This document shows, piece by piece, positions 14,543-22,245 of a stretch of 24,697 nt of DNA. The notes below the pieces were generated by a model. The model made no database searches. It was not told where the DNA came from and was given only the letters and a program-made list of their open reading frames with translations. Source of the DNA: a virus; IMG/VR virus record IMGVR_UViG_3300040751_002124, positions 1 through 24,697 of that record. One strand, 5' to 3'. The number at the start of each line of letters is the position of its first letter. Within the stretch, counting starts at the first letter, position 1. The translations under genes and the position numbers were made by a program.

Positions 14543-15583
14543 ATGAATAAACGTTTAGGAAAATCAAAGTTAATAAGTCAGCCGGCATTAAAAATGGACG
14601 GAATATTTGAACAAGAAGGCAAGAGTGCAAGTAGGTCTTTTTATAGAGGAGAAAATTGTAACTTTAATCCTTATAAAAAAGATTTTGCTAATGAGGATTT
14701 CTTACAAAATTATGTGCTAAAAGGTTGGCTTCCTGAAGAACCATTAATAGATCATGATACAAAAATTACAGCATTTGGAAGTTGTTTTGCTGCAAATATT
14801 TCTAAGCATCTAAGTACAGTTGGATATAATGTATCAAAAGATAAAAATACTGAAGTTTATATTAGCAGTATTGGCGAAGGATTAGTAAACGTACATGCTA
14901 TATTATCACAGTTTCGTTGGGCGTTTGATGGACATGTTCCTAGTCAGGAACTATGGCATGGATATAAAGCAGAAACATTTGAATACGATGAATCTATTAG
15001 GTTAAAAACTAAGGAAATATTTTTAAATACTGATTTCTTTATTATTACTTTAGGATTATCAGAAGTATGGTTTGATAGTGTAACTAATGAATATTTTTGG
15101 CGTGCAATACCGCAAGATAAATTCGATCCAGCAAGGCATCAATTTAAAGTGTGTAGTATGGCAGAATCTAAAGATGCTTTACAAAAAATATTAAACTATA
15201 TAAATGACAATGTTCCAAATGCAAAAGTTCTATTTACTATGTCACCTGTACCTTTAGCAGCAACGTTTAGACCTGTAAGTTGCCTTACTGCAAATTCAGT
15301 TAGTAAAAGTGTTCTACGAGCAGCACTAGATGAAATGATAAGAGACAATGAAGAACTGTTGAATAAGAAATTGTTTTATTGGCCTTCTTATGAAATTGTA
15401 AAAGAATTATTTGTTAATGAATTTACTGAAGACAATAGACATCCTCATCCTGATATTTTAGCAATGATTATGAGACTGTTTGAATCACAATACTGTCGTT
15501 CTAATATAGACGTAAATGAAATAGAAGCGCAGTATAAAAATATAAGAAAAAATAATATAGCTTCTGTAAAGCAATTCAAATAA
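14543..15583 (+). CDS. GSCFA-domain protein (SGNH-like)
   Basis: 346 residues. The family signature is literal: 'ITAFGSCFAANIS' contains G-S-C-F-A at residues 79-83. Further family features are 'FIITLGLSEVW' (~165-176), 'LFTMSPVPLAATF' (~240-250) and a C-terminal 'DNRHPHPDILAMI' that can supply the Asp-x-x-His of an SGNH-type active site. GSCFA proteins have unknown or poorly defined activity and are often next to polysaccharide genes; by fold they resemble carbohydrate esterases or O-acyltransferases. A GGAG ribosome-binding site lies nine bases before the ATG at 14543. It is divergent from the sulfotransferase, sharing a 41-base intergenic promoter region. The first ~70 residues are an extension without recognised motif. 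Confidence 0.85.
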   Translation: MNKRLGKSKLISQPALKMDGIFEQEGKSASRSFYRGENCNFNPYKKDFANEDFLQNYVLKGWLPEEPLIDHDTKITAFGSCFAANISKHLSTVGYNVSKDKNTEVYISSIGEGLVNVHAILSQFRWAFDGHVPSQELWHGYKAETFEYDESIRLKTKEIFLNTDFFIITLGLSEVWFDSVTNEYFWRAIPQDKFDPARHQFKVCSMAESKDALQKILNYINDNVPNAKVLFTMSPVPLAATFRPVSCLTANSVSKSVLRAALDEMIRDNEELLNKKLFYWPSYEIVKELFVNEFTEDNRHPHPDILAMIMRLFESQYCRSNIDVNEIEAQYKNIRKNNIASVKQFK

Positions 15584-15605
15584 ACAATTTTGAGTTATAG
15601 TAGCA

Positions 15606-15619
15606 TATAAATATCATTA
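15606..15619 (+). promoter_or_regulatory. Late promoter TATAAATATCATTA abutting an ATG
   Basis: An exact TATAAATA (15606-15613) is followed by TCATT and the ATG at 15619. The expected start point, six bases past the box, is the A of the start codon. TAAATATCATTA differs by one base from the 12-mers at 4649 and 14519. There is no ribosome-binding site, so a leaderless message is predicted. Confidence 0.7.
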
Positions 15620-16386
15620 TGAAAGTAGTATTAGTTACAGGCGGATTTGATCCTCTGCACAGTGGACATATTGCATATTTTAAAGCAGCAAGAGAATTAG
15701 GAGATCATCTTGTAGTTGGACTCAATTCAGATGCTTGGCTTACACGTAAAAAAGGTCGTCCGTTTATGCCTATGGAAGAACGGGCTGCTATTATAGAAGC
15801 ATTAGAATGTGTAGATGAAGTTATTGCATTTGACGATAGCGACAACACAGCATGTGCTGCTATTATGCAAGTTTTATCTACTAAAGCTACATCTTGGGAA
15901 GTTGTATTTGCAAACGGCGGCGATAGAACAAACACCACAACACCAGAATACGAAACATATGGTGATAGAAAAGATGTACATTTTGCGTTTGGCGTCGGCG
16001 GCGAAGATAAAAAGAATTCAAGCAGTTGGATATTAAAAGAATGGAGTCAGCCTACCACAGAACGTGCATGGGGCAGATATACTGTCCTTGACAAAGGCGA
16101 AGGCTGGCAAGTAAAACAACTTGCATTTGACGCAGGTAAAGCCCTTAGCGATCAGAGACACTTTAATCGTTCAGAACATTGGCATGTTGTTGAAGGACAA
16201 ATATCAATGGCATTAGAATCTCCTACTGGCTGGAAAGTAACAAAAGAGTGTGAGTCTGGAGATAGTATAGATATACCTGTACACACATGGCACAAAGCAA
16301 CTAATGTTGGTAGTAAAACTGCTCGAGTAATAGAAGTATGGATGGGTAACGAACTTACTGAAGAAGATATTGAAAGAAGAGATTAA
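15619..16386 (+). CDS. Nucleotidyltransferase-cupin (type II mannose-6-P isomerase) fusion
   Basis: 255 residues in two domains. Residues 1-~138 are a cytidylyltransferase-like domain close to the C-terminal half of HldE: GGFDPLHSGH (8-17) is the HxGH nucleotide site, 'GLNSDAWLTRKKGRP' and 'PMEERAAIIEALECVD' follow in order, and 'FANGGDRTNTT' (~98-107) corresponds to the GGD segment. Residues ~146-250 are a cupin matching the C-terminal isomerase domain of ManC-type proteins (ERAWGRYTVLDKGEGWQVK, then SDQRHFNRSEHW and PVHTWHKA). Metal ligands His181, Glu186 and His187 are visible. The His that often follows as QxHxH is Asn183 here. Together the domains could isomerise a sugar phosphate and activate a sugar-1-phosphate. 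The substrate is inferred only. The stop overlaps the next start (TAATG). Confidence 0.85.
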   Translation: MKVVLVTGGFDPLHSGHIAYFKAARELGDHLVVGLNSDAWLTRKKGRPFMPMEERAAIIEALECVDEVIAFDDSDNTACAAIMQVLSTKATSWEVVFANGGDRTNTTTPEYETYGDRKDVHFAFGVGGEDKKNSSSWILKEWSQPTTERAWGRYTVLDKGEGWQVKQLAFDAGKALSDQRHFNRSEHWHVVEGQISMALESPTGWKVTKECESGDSIDIPVHTWHKATNVGSKTARVIEVWMGNELTEEDIERRD

Positions 16387-17057
16387 TGAAAGTATTTGTA
16401 GGATATGACACTAGAGAAGATATTGCATATCAAGTTTGTAAACACAGTATTAAAACTAAGAGCAAATTAGCTGATGTACGTCCGTTAAAACAACAGGAAC
16501 TACGTGACGCAGGATGGTATACAAGACCAATAGATAAACTAGCAAGTACAGAGTTTACATTCACACGTTTCCTTATACCAGAACTTATGAACTTTAAAGG
16601 TTGGGCTGTGTTTATGGACTGTGATATGATTCTTACAACAGATATAAAAGAACTGTTTGATCAAGCAGACGACAAGTATGCAGTTATGTGTGTACAGCAT
16701 GATTACACACCCAAAGAAGGCACAAAGATGGATGGTCAAAAACAAACCATTTATCCACGTAAGAATTGGTCAAGTGTGATGTTGTTTAACTGTGCGCATC
16801 CTAGTAATGCAAAACTTACTATGGATCTAGTTAATAATCCTGAAATAAACGGAGCATATTTACACAGATTTAGTTGGTTAAAAGATGAAGAAATTGGAGA
16901 ATTGGACCACACTTGGAATTATCTTGTTGGTGTTTATGATGACATTGATACACCCAATTTGATACATTACACAGAAGGCGGGCCATGGTTTGAAAACTAC
17001 AGGGATTGTGAGTTTAACGAACTTTGGAAAAAAGAATTGTATGATATGTTTAAGTAA
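16386..17057 (+). CDS. GT-A (GT8-like) glycosyltransferase
   Basis: 223 residues. The N-terminus 'MKVFVGYDTREDIAYQVCKHSI' is the nucleotide-binding strand and loop of GT8-like enzymes. The metal-binding D-x-D is MDCDM at residues ~77-81, preceded by 'FTRFLIPELMNFKGWAVF'. 'NWSSVMLFNCAHPSN' (~126-140) and 'LDHTWNYLVGVYDD' near the C-terminus match acceptor and donor-site positions of the fold. It transfers a hexose or related sugar from a nucleotide donor. No membrane segment is seen, so it acts in the cytosol or loosely at the membrane. It is coupled to both neighbours: a one-base overlap upstream and a 17-base overlap downstream. Confidence 0.8.
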   Translation: MKVFVGYDTREDIAYQVCKHSIKTKSKLADVRPLKQQELRDAGWYTRPIDKLASTEFTFTRFLIPELMNFKGWAVFMDCDMILTTDIKELFDQADDKYAVMCVQHDYTPKEGTKMDGQKQTIYPRKNWSSVMLFNCAHPSNAKLTMDLVNNPEINGAYLHRFSWLKDEEIGELDHTWNYLVGVYDDIDTPNLIHYTEGGPWFENYRDCEFNELWKKELYDMFK

Positions 17058-17808
17058 AAATCTTACAGACGAATATGTCAATATGTTTGCCAAAGGTGCC
17101 GGACTTCCTATACAGGATTATGATTCAGACTATGGTAGTAATCCTATACTAATTAGAAGTATGGGCAAAAGGAAACTTATAAAACAGTGCTGGCAAAATC
17201 AACATACCTTTTATTATATGGATAGCGGTTATGTTGGAAACTATAAGTCTGCAAATAATCCAAATGGTTGGAAATATTACCATAGAATTGTAAAAAATGA
17301 TGTGCAGCATAGTGATATAATAGATAGGCCTGACGATAGATGGAAGTCATTAGACTATCCTATAGAAAATAGGAAATCAGGAAGGCACATTTTGTTAGTA
17401 ACACCTTCCGAGAAGCCATGTAAATTTTATGGTATAGAAAGAGATAGTTGGGTAGAAGAAACAGTTGCAGAAATAAAAAAGCATACAGATCGTCCTATTC
17501 GTATTAGAGACAAAGCATCGAGACAGCAACGTATTACAAAAACAATATTTCAAGATTTAGACGATTGTCACGCACTGGTGACATATCAAAGCATAGCAGC
17601 AGTTGAAAGTGTATTATATGGTGTCTCAGCGTTTACACTAGCGCCTACAGCAGCTGATCCAGTATGCGATAAGGATCTGAGCCTGATCGAAGCTCCAACA
17701 CAACAAGATCGCGATAAAATATATAAATGGGCCTGTCATTTAGCATATGGTCAATTTCATATAGAAGAATTTAAAAATGGTAGTGCATACAAATTATTAA
17801 AAGGATAA
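17041..17808 (+). CDS. Capsule-synthesis-like protein, paralogue 1 of 3
   Basis: 255 residues from the ATG at 17041, which overlaps the previous gene by 17 bases; an ATG at 16990 would overlap by 68. It shares an ordered set of motifs with the products at 18727-19626 and 22246-23094: 'RKSGRHILLVTPSE', 'EIKKHTDRPIRIR', 'ALVTYQSIAAVESVLYGVSAF' and 'LSLIEAPTQQDRDKIYKWACHLAYGQFHIEEFKNGSAY'. The pattern (Pro/Arg strand, Ser-rich turn, small-residue helix, Gly-Val/Val-Ser strand) resembles the second domain of KpsC/KpsS-type capsule glycosyltransferases (Capsule_synth family). In this copy the His-Pro after the TDRP strand is replaced by RDKAS, so it may have altered activity. Function is inferred from similarity of pattern only. 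Confidence 0.6.
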   Translation: MICLSKNLTDEYVNMFAKGAGLPIQDYDSDYGSNPILIRSMGKRKLIKQCWQNQHTFYYMDSGYVGNYKSANNPNGWKYYHRIVKNDVQHSDIIDRPDDRWKSLDYPIENRKSGRHILLVTPSEKPCKFYGIERDSWVEETVAEIKKHTDRPIRIRDKASRQQRITKTIFQDLDDCHALVTYQSIAAVESVLYGVSAFTLAPTAADPVCDKDLSLIEAPTQQDRDKIYKWACHLAYGQFHIEEFKNGSAYKLLKG

Positions 17809-17809
17809 A

Positions 17810-18730
17810 ATGATGGTTAGGCCAATAGTAGTTCATAGATTAGATAAAAACAATGTAGGTGATATGGCTAGCGACCCGCTAAGGTATTTTATGCCAGGCA
17901 AGTATGATGTAATAGATGTAGCCGAATTGCATTCTGCAAAATACGATCATAATAGACCTATTATAGTAGGCGGCGGCGGACTAATTGCTAATGACTTTAT
18001 AGGAGATTCGATTAAAAGAGTCTTATCTTCAAACGATTACAATCAATTATTACAAGTTGCTAATAATGCATGGGATGTAAGTGATCCTAATAATACACAA
18101 TTACGCTCTCGATTTATGGAGCAATTACAGGAACTTGTTAGAAATTATATTATACAATTAAAACAAAGTACAAATGCTCCTAGGATTGCATGGGGTATAG
18201 GACACAATGCAGATGCAGGCAAACGGCCAAAAGGAATTGAATATCCTGATTGGTTAGTATGTTTTGACAAACTAGGAATAAGAGATTTTAACCAACAGTA
18301 TCCTTATGCACCATGTGCAAGTTGTATGCATCCTGCATTACGTAAAAAGTATCCTATAAAAAACGAAATAATTTGGTTTGAGCACAAAAAACAATTGCTA
18401 AAGTCTACAGACTTTGGTCCATATAGTATACCAAGATTTGTTAATAGTGGTGCTAATATAGAACAAACAATAGAATTGTTAGGTAGTGCAAATGTTATTA
18501 TTACTAACAGTTATCATGGTGCTTACTGGGGTATGTTGTTAGGTAAAAAAGTTATTGTACAGGACAGTTGGAGTACTAAATTTTATTATATGAGACCATC
18601 ACCTGCAATGGCAGCGAAAGGAACAAAATTAGAAGATTTAATTCCTACTGTGAAAGTGCATACCACTGCTCTAGATGAATGCATAAACATTACAGAAAAA
18701 TATTGGGCAGATGTAAAGGGGATGCTTTGA
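17810..18730 (+). CDS. Polysaccharide pyruvyl transferase-like protein (second copy)
   Basis: 306 residues, nearer the usual length of the family than the copy at 12550. Features: 'NNVGDMASDPLRYF' (~14-27), 'PIIVGGGGLIANDF' (~50-63), 'RIAWGIGHNAD' (~125-135) and 'VIITNSYHGAYWGMLLGKKVIV' (~229-250), with the Ser-x-His-Gly motif shared with the first copy. A Cys pair 'APCASCMHPAL' lies near 168-177. The expected role is addition of pyruvate ketal or a related group to a polysaccharide, although members with other activities exist. AAGGA upstream supports the start, with a second ATG immediately following as the alternative. The stop (TGA) overlaps the next gene's proposed TTG start. Confidence 0.75.
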   Translation: MMVRPIVVHRLDKNNVGDMASDPLRYFMPGKYDVIDVAELHSAKYDHNRPIIVGGGGLIANDFIGDSIKRVLSSNDYNQLLQVANNAWDVSDPNNTQLRSRFMEQLQELVRNYIIQLKQSTNAPRIAWGIGHNADAGKRPKGIEYPDWLVCFDKLGIRDFNQQYPYAPCASCMHPALRKKYPIKNEIIWFEHKKQLLKSTDFGPYSIPRFVNSGANIEQTIELLGSANVIITNSYHGAYWGMLLGKKVIVQDSWSTKFYYMRPSPAMAAKGTKLEDLIPTVKVHTTALDECINITEKYWADVKGML

Positions 18731-19626
18731 AACAAGTAGTAGCATATGCAGCAGGAATACCTAATCCTCACAAAGGAGGACATAAGTTAGAAATCCTCAA
18801 GAGATTTATCGACGGTGTAAAAGTCAAAGGCGACATAGGCATTGTTCATAATGGCAACAATATTGTCAAATGCGATGTAGGTGTAATCCAAGGTTGGGTA
18901 CATGAAGGTAGTCCGAATACACCTCATTTACGTCTTAGAAAACAGGCAGCAGAAGCAGGCAATTGTATTATTGTAGACAGTAACTTATTCAATTATAATG
19001 TAGGCAAACTTCATCCTATGCAATATCTTAGATATAGCCTCAATGGAGTTTTTCCAACTACAGGTAATTATTTTGATTCAGAAGTAAATCCAGCAAGATG
19101 GAAAAAGATAAGCAAAGACTTAAACATACACCTTAAAGACTGGAGGCAAACAGGCAATCATATCCTAATTTGCACACAGCGCAATGGCGGTTGGAGTATG
19201 CAAGGATTAGACGTTGTTCAATGGGTAAAAGGGACTGTACAAGAATTAAGAAAATATACAGATAGACCTATTATTGTTAGAGGACATCCTGGTGACAAAC
19301 ATGCAAGAAACTATCTTAGAAATAATGGATGGAAAATAAGTAACAAGGAACGGTTAACTGACGATTTGCAAAATGCATGGGCAACAATTACATACAATAG
19401 CAGTCCAGGTGTAGCTAGTGCTATAGAAGGCGTGCCTATTTTTGTTACTGACCCAAATCCAAAAATTAGTCAAGCATTTCCTGTATCTAATACTCAACTT
19501 AAAGATATAGAAAATCCTAAAACTTATGAAAGACAAGAGTGGATTGAAAAATTATCAATGAGTCATTATAACTTTTTTGAACTATCAAATGGCATTGCAT
19601 GGGAACACATAAGGAAATATGTATGA
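18727..19626 (+). CDS. Capsule-synthesis-like protein, paralogue 2 of 3
   Basis: 299 residues from a TTG at 18727. This start is preferred because AAAGGGGA lies just upstream and TTGA overlaps the previous stop; the in-frame ATG at 18679 would overlap by 52 bases. Shared motifs with the other two copies are 'LKDWRQTGNHILICTQRN', 'ELRKYTDRPIIVRGHPGD', 'ATITYNSSPGVASAIEGVPIF' and 'LKDIENPKTYERQEWIEKLSMSHYNFFELSNGIAW'. The 'RGHP' and 'SSPGVASAIEGVP' elements are intact, fitting KpsC/KpsS-like capsule glycosyltransferases. The N-terminal ~90 residues (VVAYAAGIPNPHKGGHKLEI) have a Gly-rich loop typical of GT-B enzymes. It overlaps the next gene by four bases (ATGA). Confidence 0.65.
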   Translation: MKQVVAYAAGIPNPHKGGHKLEILKRFIDGVKVKGDIGIVHNGNNIVKCDVGVIQGWVHEGSPNTPHLRLRKQAAEAGNCIIVDSNLFNYNVGKLHPMQYLRYSLNGVFPTTGNYFDSEVNPARWKKISKDLNIHLKDWRQTGNHILICTQRNGGWSMQGLDVVQWVKGTVQELRKYTDRPIIVRGHPGDKHARNYLRNNGWKISNKERLTDDLQNAWATITYNSSPGVASAIEGVPIFVTDPNPKISQAFPVSNTQLKDIENPKTYERQEWIEKLSMSHYNFFELSNGIAWEHIRKYV

Positions 19627-20351
19627 AAATTATATGGTCAGGATTAGCAGATGCAAAATATTATGAATATATTGCAAAGTATTGTTTACCATCTTGGAGT
19701 AAATTACCCGGAGCAAAATATATTGTTCATGATAGCAACTTAATTAAAGACGACCATCTCACAGTAGTAGATTGGAGAGCAGTTGGTAATTATAATGCAC
19801 CTTTTTGGAAAATACAAAAGGAAAGAAAAAAGACCAATAACTTTTGGCGCAAGATGCAAGCACAAGTATGGGCAATGCGTAATCTAAGAGACTGTGACTT
19901 TTTAGTTTTATTTGATACTGATATAGAAGTTTTAGATTTTGACAATGAATTATTCGAACAAGAGCTAGAAAACTTTAAAGCAAGCGGATACATATGGGCA
20001 ACTGGTAGATCTCAATCAAGGTTACACGATAGTGGATTTATTGTAATTGATGTTAATCACCCTCAATTAGACGAATTGACAAACCATTATGAAAACATTT
20101 GGGATAGCGGCGGCATATTTGATCTACGTAAATCTTATGACGGACATGCTGTAGAAAGTATGTTTCCTACCTATCCTTCATATAAAATAATGAATACTGA
20201 CTATGGCAAAGGTTTACACATTTATCCTGTAGGCGTAGTACATTGGGGAAGTAAATTGCCAAAACAATTGCGTCGAGAATGGACAGGCGAAACTAAAGAT
20301 CTTATCGCAAAGAGATTGTCTGAAGTAACAGTGAAGACCTATAAAAATTAG
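19623..20351 (+). CDS. GT-A-fold glycosyltransferase with DTD motif
   Basis: 242 residues from the ATG at 19623 (ATGA overlap with the preceding stop, AAGGAA upstream). 'RDCDFLVLFDTDIEVLD' (~89-105) carries the metal-binding Asp-x-Asp. 'FWRKMQAQVWAMRN' just before it is the helix that usually precedes this strand in GT-A enzymes. 'HDSGFIVIDVNHP' (~140-152), 'SYDGHAVESMF' and 'HIYPVGVVHWGSK' follow in the order expected for donor and acceptor contacts. The enzyme would transfer a sugar from a nucleotide donor; specificity is unknown. It converges on the minus-strand glycosyltransferase with a four-base overlap of stop codons (TTAG shared). Confidence 0.75.
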   Translation: MKIIWSGLADAKYYEYIAKYCLPSWSKLPGAKYIVHDSNLIKDDHLTVVDWRAVGNYNAPFWKIQKERKKTNNFWRKMQAQVWAMRNLRDCDFLVLFDTDIEVLDFDNELFEQELENFKASGYIWATGRSQSRLHDSGFIVIDVNHPQLDELTNHYENIWDSGGIFDLRKSYDGHAVESMFPTYPSYKIMNTDYGKGLHIYPVGVVHWGSKLPKQLRREWTGETKDLIAKRLSEVTVKTYKN

Positions 20352-21196
20352 CTACGCCAATATGTTTCATTTCTGTTAACCATAATATCAGAAGTTTTAG
20401 ATTTTCCGGTAACTTTCCTATCACCTTTCATATGGTCAATCCATTTACCTAACACAGTGTTAATTAAAGGATGGCCTCCACCGCCTGATTTAGCTTCCTT
20501 TAAATACATTTCGGCGCTGTAATCTAGTACATTTGGATGAAGCAATTTCATACGATTTACAATATCTCCGAAAATAAAACTATCGTGCCATTCGACTAAT
20601 TTGAACATACCATTTTCTGCGTCTTCGTACATACGTTCAAATTGTTTTAGAAAATCTTTACAAGTGTTATCTTTTAAATTCATTCCATAAAATCCGCACT
20701 CTGGCCAAGTTTGCGATCCTTTACCTCTTCCTACATATGTAATCCAGCTTGTTTCCGGCAGTAGTTCTTTAAATTGGTCATATGTCCAGTCGCTATGTAC
20801 AAATGTATCTGCATCCATCCATACACACCAATCTTCGCTACGCTCGCAAGCATCAAATACTGCATATACTTTATTAGCAAATCTTATAGCATCCCATTTG
20901 AACTTTTTCTGCCAGTCTTTGCGGCCTCGTCTTGCAGGATGATTTGTAATATCTCCATTTGCATAAGGCACAGATCTCCATTTAGCTTTAAAGGCATTAA
21001 GTTTAGGAAGTACTTCTTTAGCATTTAGTACTGTAATATTTTCACACATAGGATCTACACTAGGAGAACAATCTTCAGCATATACTAGTAATTTTATGCG
21101 TTTGTCTACACGTTCTGCAAAACTGTCTAAAAATCTTTGTCCATAAAGATCTAATCCCGGTTTATGAAATGTTGTTACTACAGTAATATTGCTCAT
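20348..21196 (-). CDS. GT-A-fold glycosyltransferase with DAD motif
   Basis: 282 residues. The N-terminal strand 'ITVVTTFHKPGLDLYGQRFL' and the metal motif 'DWCVWMDADTFVH' (Asp-Ala-Asp at ~128-130) are typical GT-A features. 'KKFKWDAIRFANKVYAVFDA' is the preceding helix. 'GFYGMNLKDNTCKDFLKQFE' and 'WHDSFIFGDIV' (~200-210) fit the acceptor side. It begins with AAGGAAAC as ribosome-binding site and follows the epimerase gene on the same strand after nine bases, so the two probably form a two-gene operon: one makes the sugar nucleotide, the other uses it. Sequence pattern differs from the GT at 19623, so they are probably not recent duplicates. Confidence 0.75.
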   Translation of the reverse strand: MSNITVVTTFHKPGLDLYGQRFLDSFAERVDKRIKLLVYAEDCSPSVDPMCENITVLNAKEVLPKLNAFKAKWRSVPYANGDITNHPARRGRKDWQKKFKWDAIRFANKVYAVFDACERSEDWCVWMDADTFVHSDWTYDQFKELLPETSWITYVGRGKGSQTWPECGFYGMNLKDNTCKDFLKQFERMYEDAENGMFKLVEWHDSFIFGDIVNRMKLLHPNVLDYSAEMYLKEAKSGGGGHPLINTVLGKWIDHMKGDRKVTGKSKTSDIMVNRNETYWRS

Positions 21197-21205
21197 TATG
21201 TTTCC

Positions 21206-22207
21206 TTAAATTAATTTGTCTTTCCAGGTAAGTGGAGTTTTTTCATTTATAATTTCTAGAGGAAAGTTATACTTAAACGGAAGTGTTCCTCTATTTTTTA
21301 TATAAGATGTTGTTAACTTTATCGAGTTATGCAAACTAGTTTTTGTTTCGTATCCTAAAAGCTTTCTTGCTTTGTCACTGCTACACATTGCATGTTTAAC
21401 TTCTGTTGGCCTATCTGTTGTGTGTATAGGGTCTTGATTACATCCTGTTTCATTTGCTACTAGCTTTGATAATTCTTTAATAGTTATAGTTTCTTCGTCA
21501 GGTCCAATATTAATAGTTTCGCTTACTAGATTACTATTCAATGCCATTTCTTGTAAACAGTCAACACAATCGTCTACATAACTAAAACATCTTGTTTGAA
21601 GCCCATCGCCGTATATTATACTAGGCTTTCCTTGTAAATTTCTATTAATCATTATACTCATGACATTTCTAAAAGGATCGTCGTATCTCTGCCTAGGCCC
21701 TACAATGTTATGCGGAACAGCAATATTCCATTCCATGCCGTGAGTGTTAGATAATGCTTTAAGTATATCTTCTCCTGCAACTTTTGCAATTCCATACGGA
21801 TCAACAGGCGCCGGTGTCATGTCTTCAGTAAAAGGTGCTAACTGATTACCGTATCGTGCCATACTTGTACAGTAGACAAATCTTTTTACTTTGTTTTGTA
21901 TTGCTGCACTAATAGTTGATACAGATGCTTGAAAAATATTTCTAGTTATAAAGTCTGGACTAAAAACACTTAAACCTTCATGTGCAGTAGCAGCAGTGTG
22001 AATTACAATATCAGCACCAGACATTATGTCTGCCATTCGAGAATTGTCACAACAGTCTACTTTGTAAAAGTCAACATTTGGATTTACATTATCTTCGTAG
22101 CCGCCAATTAGTGTATCATTTCCAGACACACTATGACCTAATTCTAAAAATCTATCAGCTAAGTGGCTACCTAAAAATCCAGCAATTCCAGTTATAAAAA
22201 TGTGCAT
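21206..22207 (-). CDS. NAD-dependent nucleotide-sugar epimerase/dehydratase (extended SDR)
   Basis: 333 residues, the normal length for the family. The NAD-binding Rossmann motif is TGIAGFLGS (residues 6-14). The catalytic triad is visible: Ser115 in 'VYCTSMARYG', and Tyr138/Lys142 in 'DPYGIAKVAGED'. 'VPHNIVGPRQRYDDPFRNVM' and 'CFSYVDDCVDCLQEMAL' are the usual substrate-binding and closing segments of UDP-hexose 4-epimerase-like enzymes. It would epimerise or dehydrate a UDP-, GDP- or dTDP-sugar; which one cannot be told. It is the first gene of a minus-strand pair with a glycosyltransferase. A minus-strand CAAAGG lies ~5-10 bases upstream of the ATG, and a late-like GTTAAATA lies at 22244-22237. 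Confidence 0.93.
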   Translation of the reverse strand: MHIFITGIAGFLGSHLADRFLELGHSVSGNDTLIGGYEDNVNPNVDFYKVDCCDNSRMADIMSGADIVIHTAATAHEGLSVFSPDFITRNIFQASVSTISAAIQNKVKRFVYCTSMARYGNQLAPFTEDMTPAPVDPYGIAKVAGEDILKALSNTHGMEWNIAVPHNIVGPRQRYDDPFRNVMSIMINRNLQGKPSIIYGDGLQTRCFSYVDDCVDCLQEMALNSNLVSETINIGPDEETITIKELSKLVANETGCNQDPIHTTDRPTEVKHAMCSSDKARKLLGYETKTSLHNSIKLTTSYIKNRGTLPFKYNFPLEIINEKTPLTWKDKLI

Positions 22208-22236
22208 TAAAAACCTTTGTAAATAGCATATAGGAA

Positions 22237-22244
22237 TATTTAAC
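22237..22244 (-). promoter_or_regulatory. Minus-strand late-like box GTTAAATA
   Basis: On the minus strand GTTAAATA (22244 down to 22237) is the same box as at 4647-4654. It lies ~30 bases before the epimerase ATG, leaving a ~24-base leader that contains the CAAAGG ribosome-binding site. Two mismatches to TATAAATA make this a moderate call. Confidence 0.4.
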
Positions 22245-22245
22245 T

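Noticed and set aside
14502-14630. N-terminal 43-codon extension of the sulfotransferase
   Set aside because: It would cover the divergent promoter region and part of the GSCFA gene, and the sulfotransferase fold starts right at the ATG at 14501.
18679-18726. ATG start for capsule-like paralogue 2
   Set aside because: It overlaps the previous gene by 52 bases, whereas TTG at 18727 has AAAGGGGA upstream and a stop-start overlap. The choice remains less than certain.
16088-20081. TTGACA hexamers at 16088, 18264 and 20076
   Set aside because: Each lies in coding sequence and none has a -10-like hexamer at 16-18 bp, unlike the three accepted promoters.
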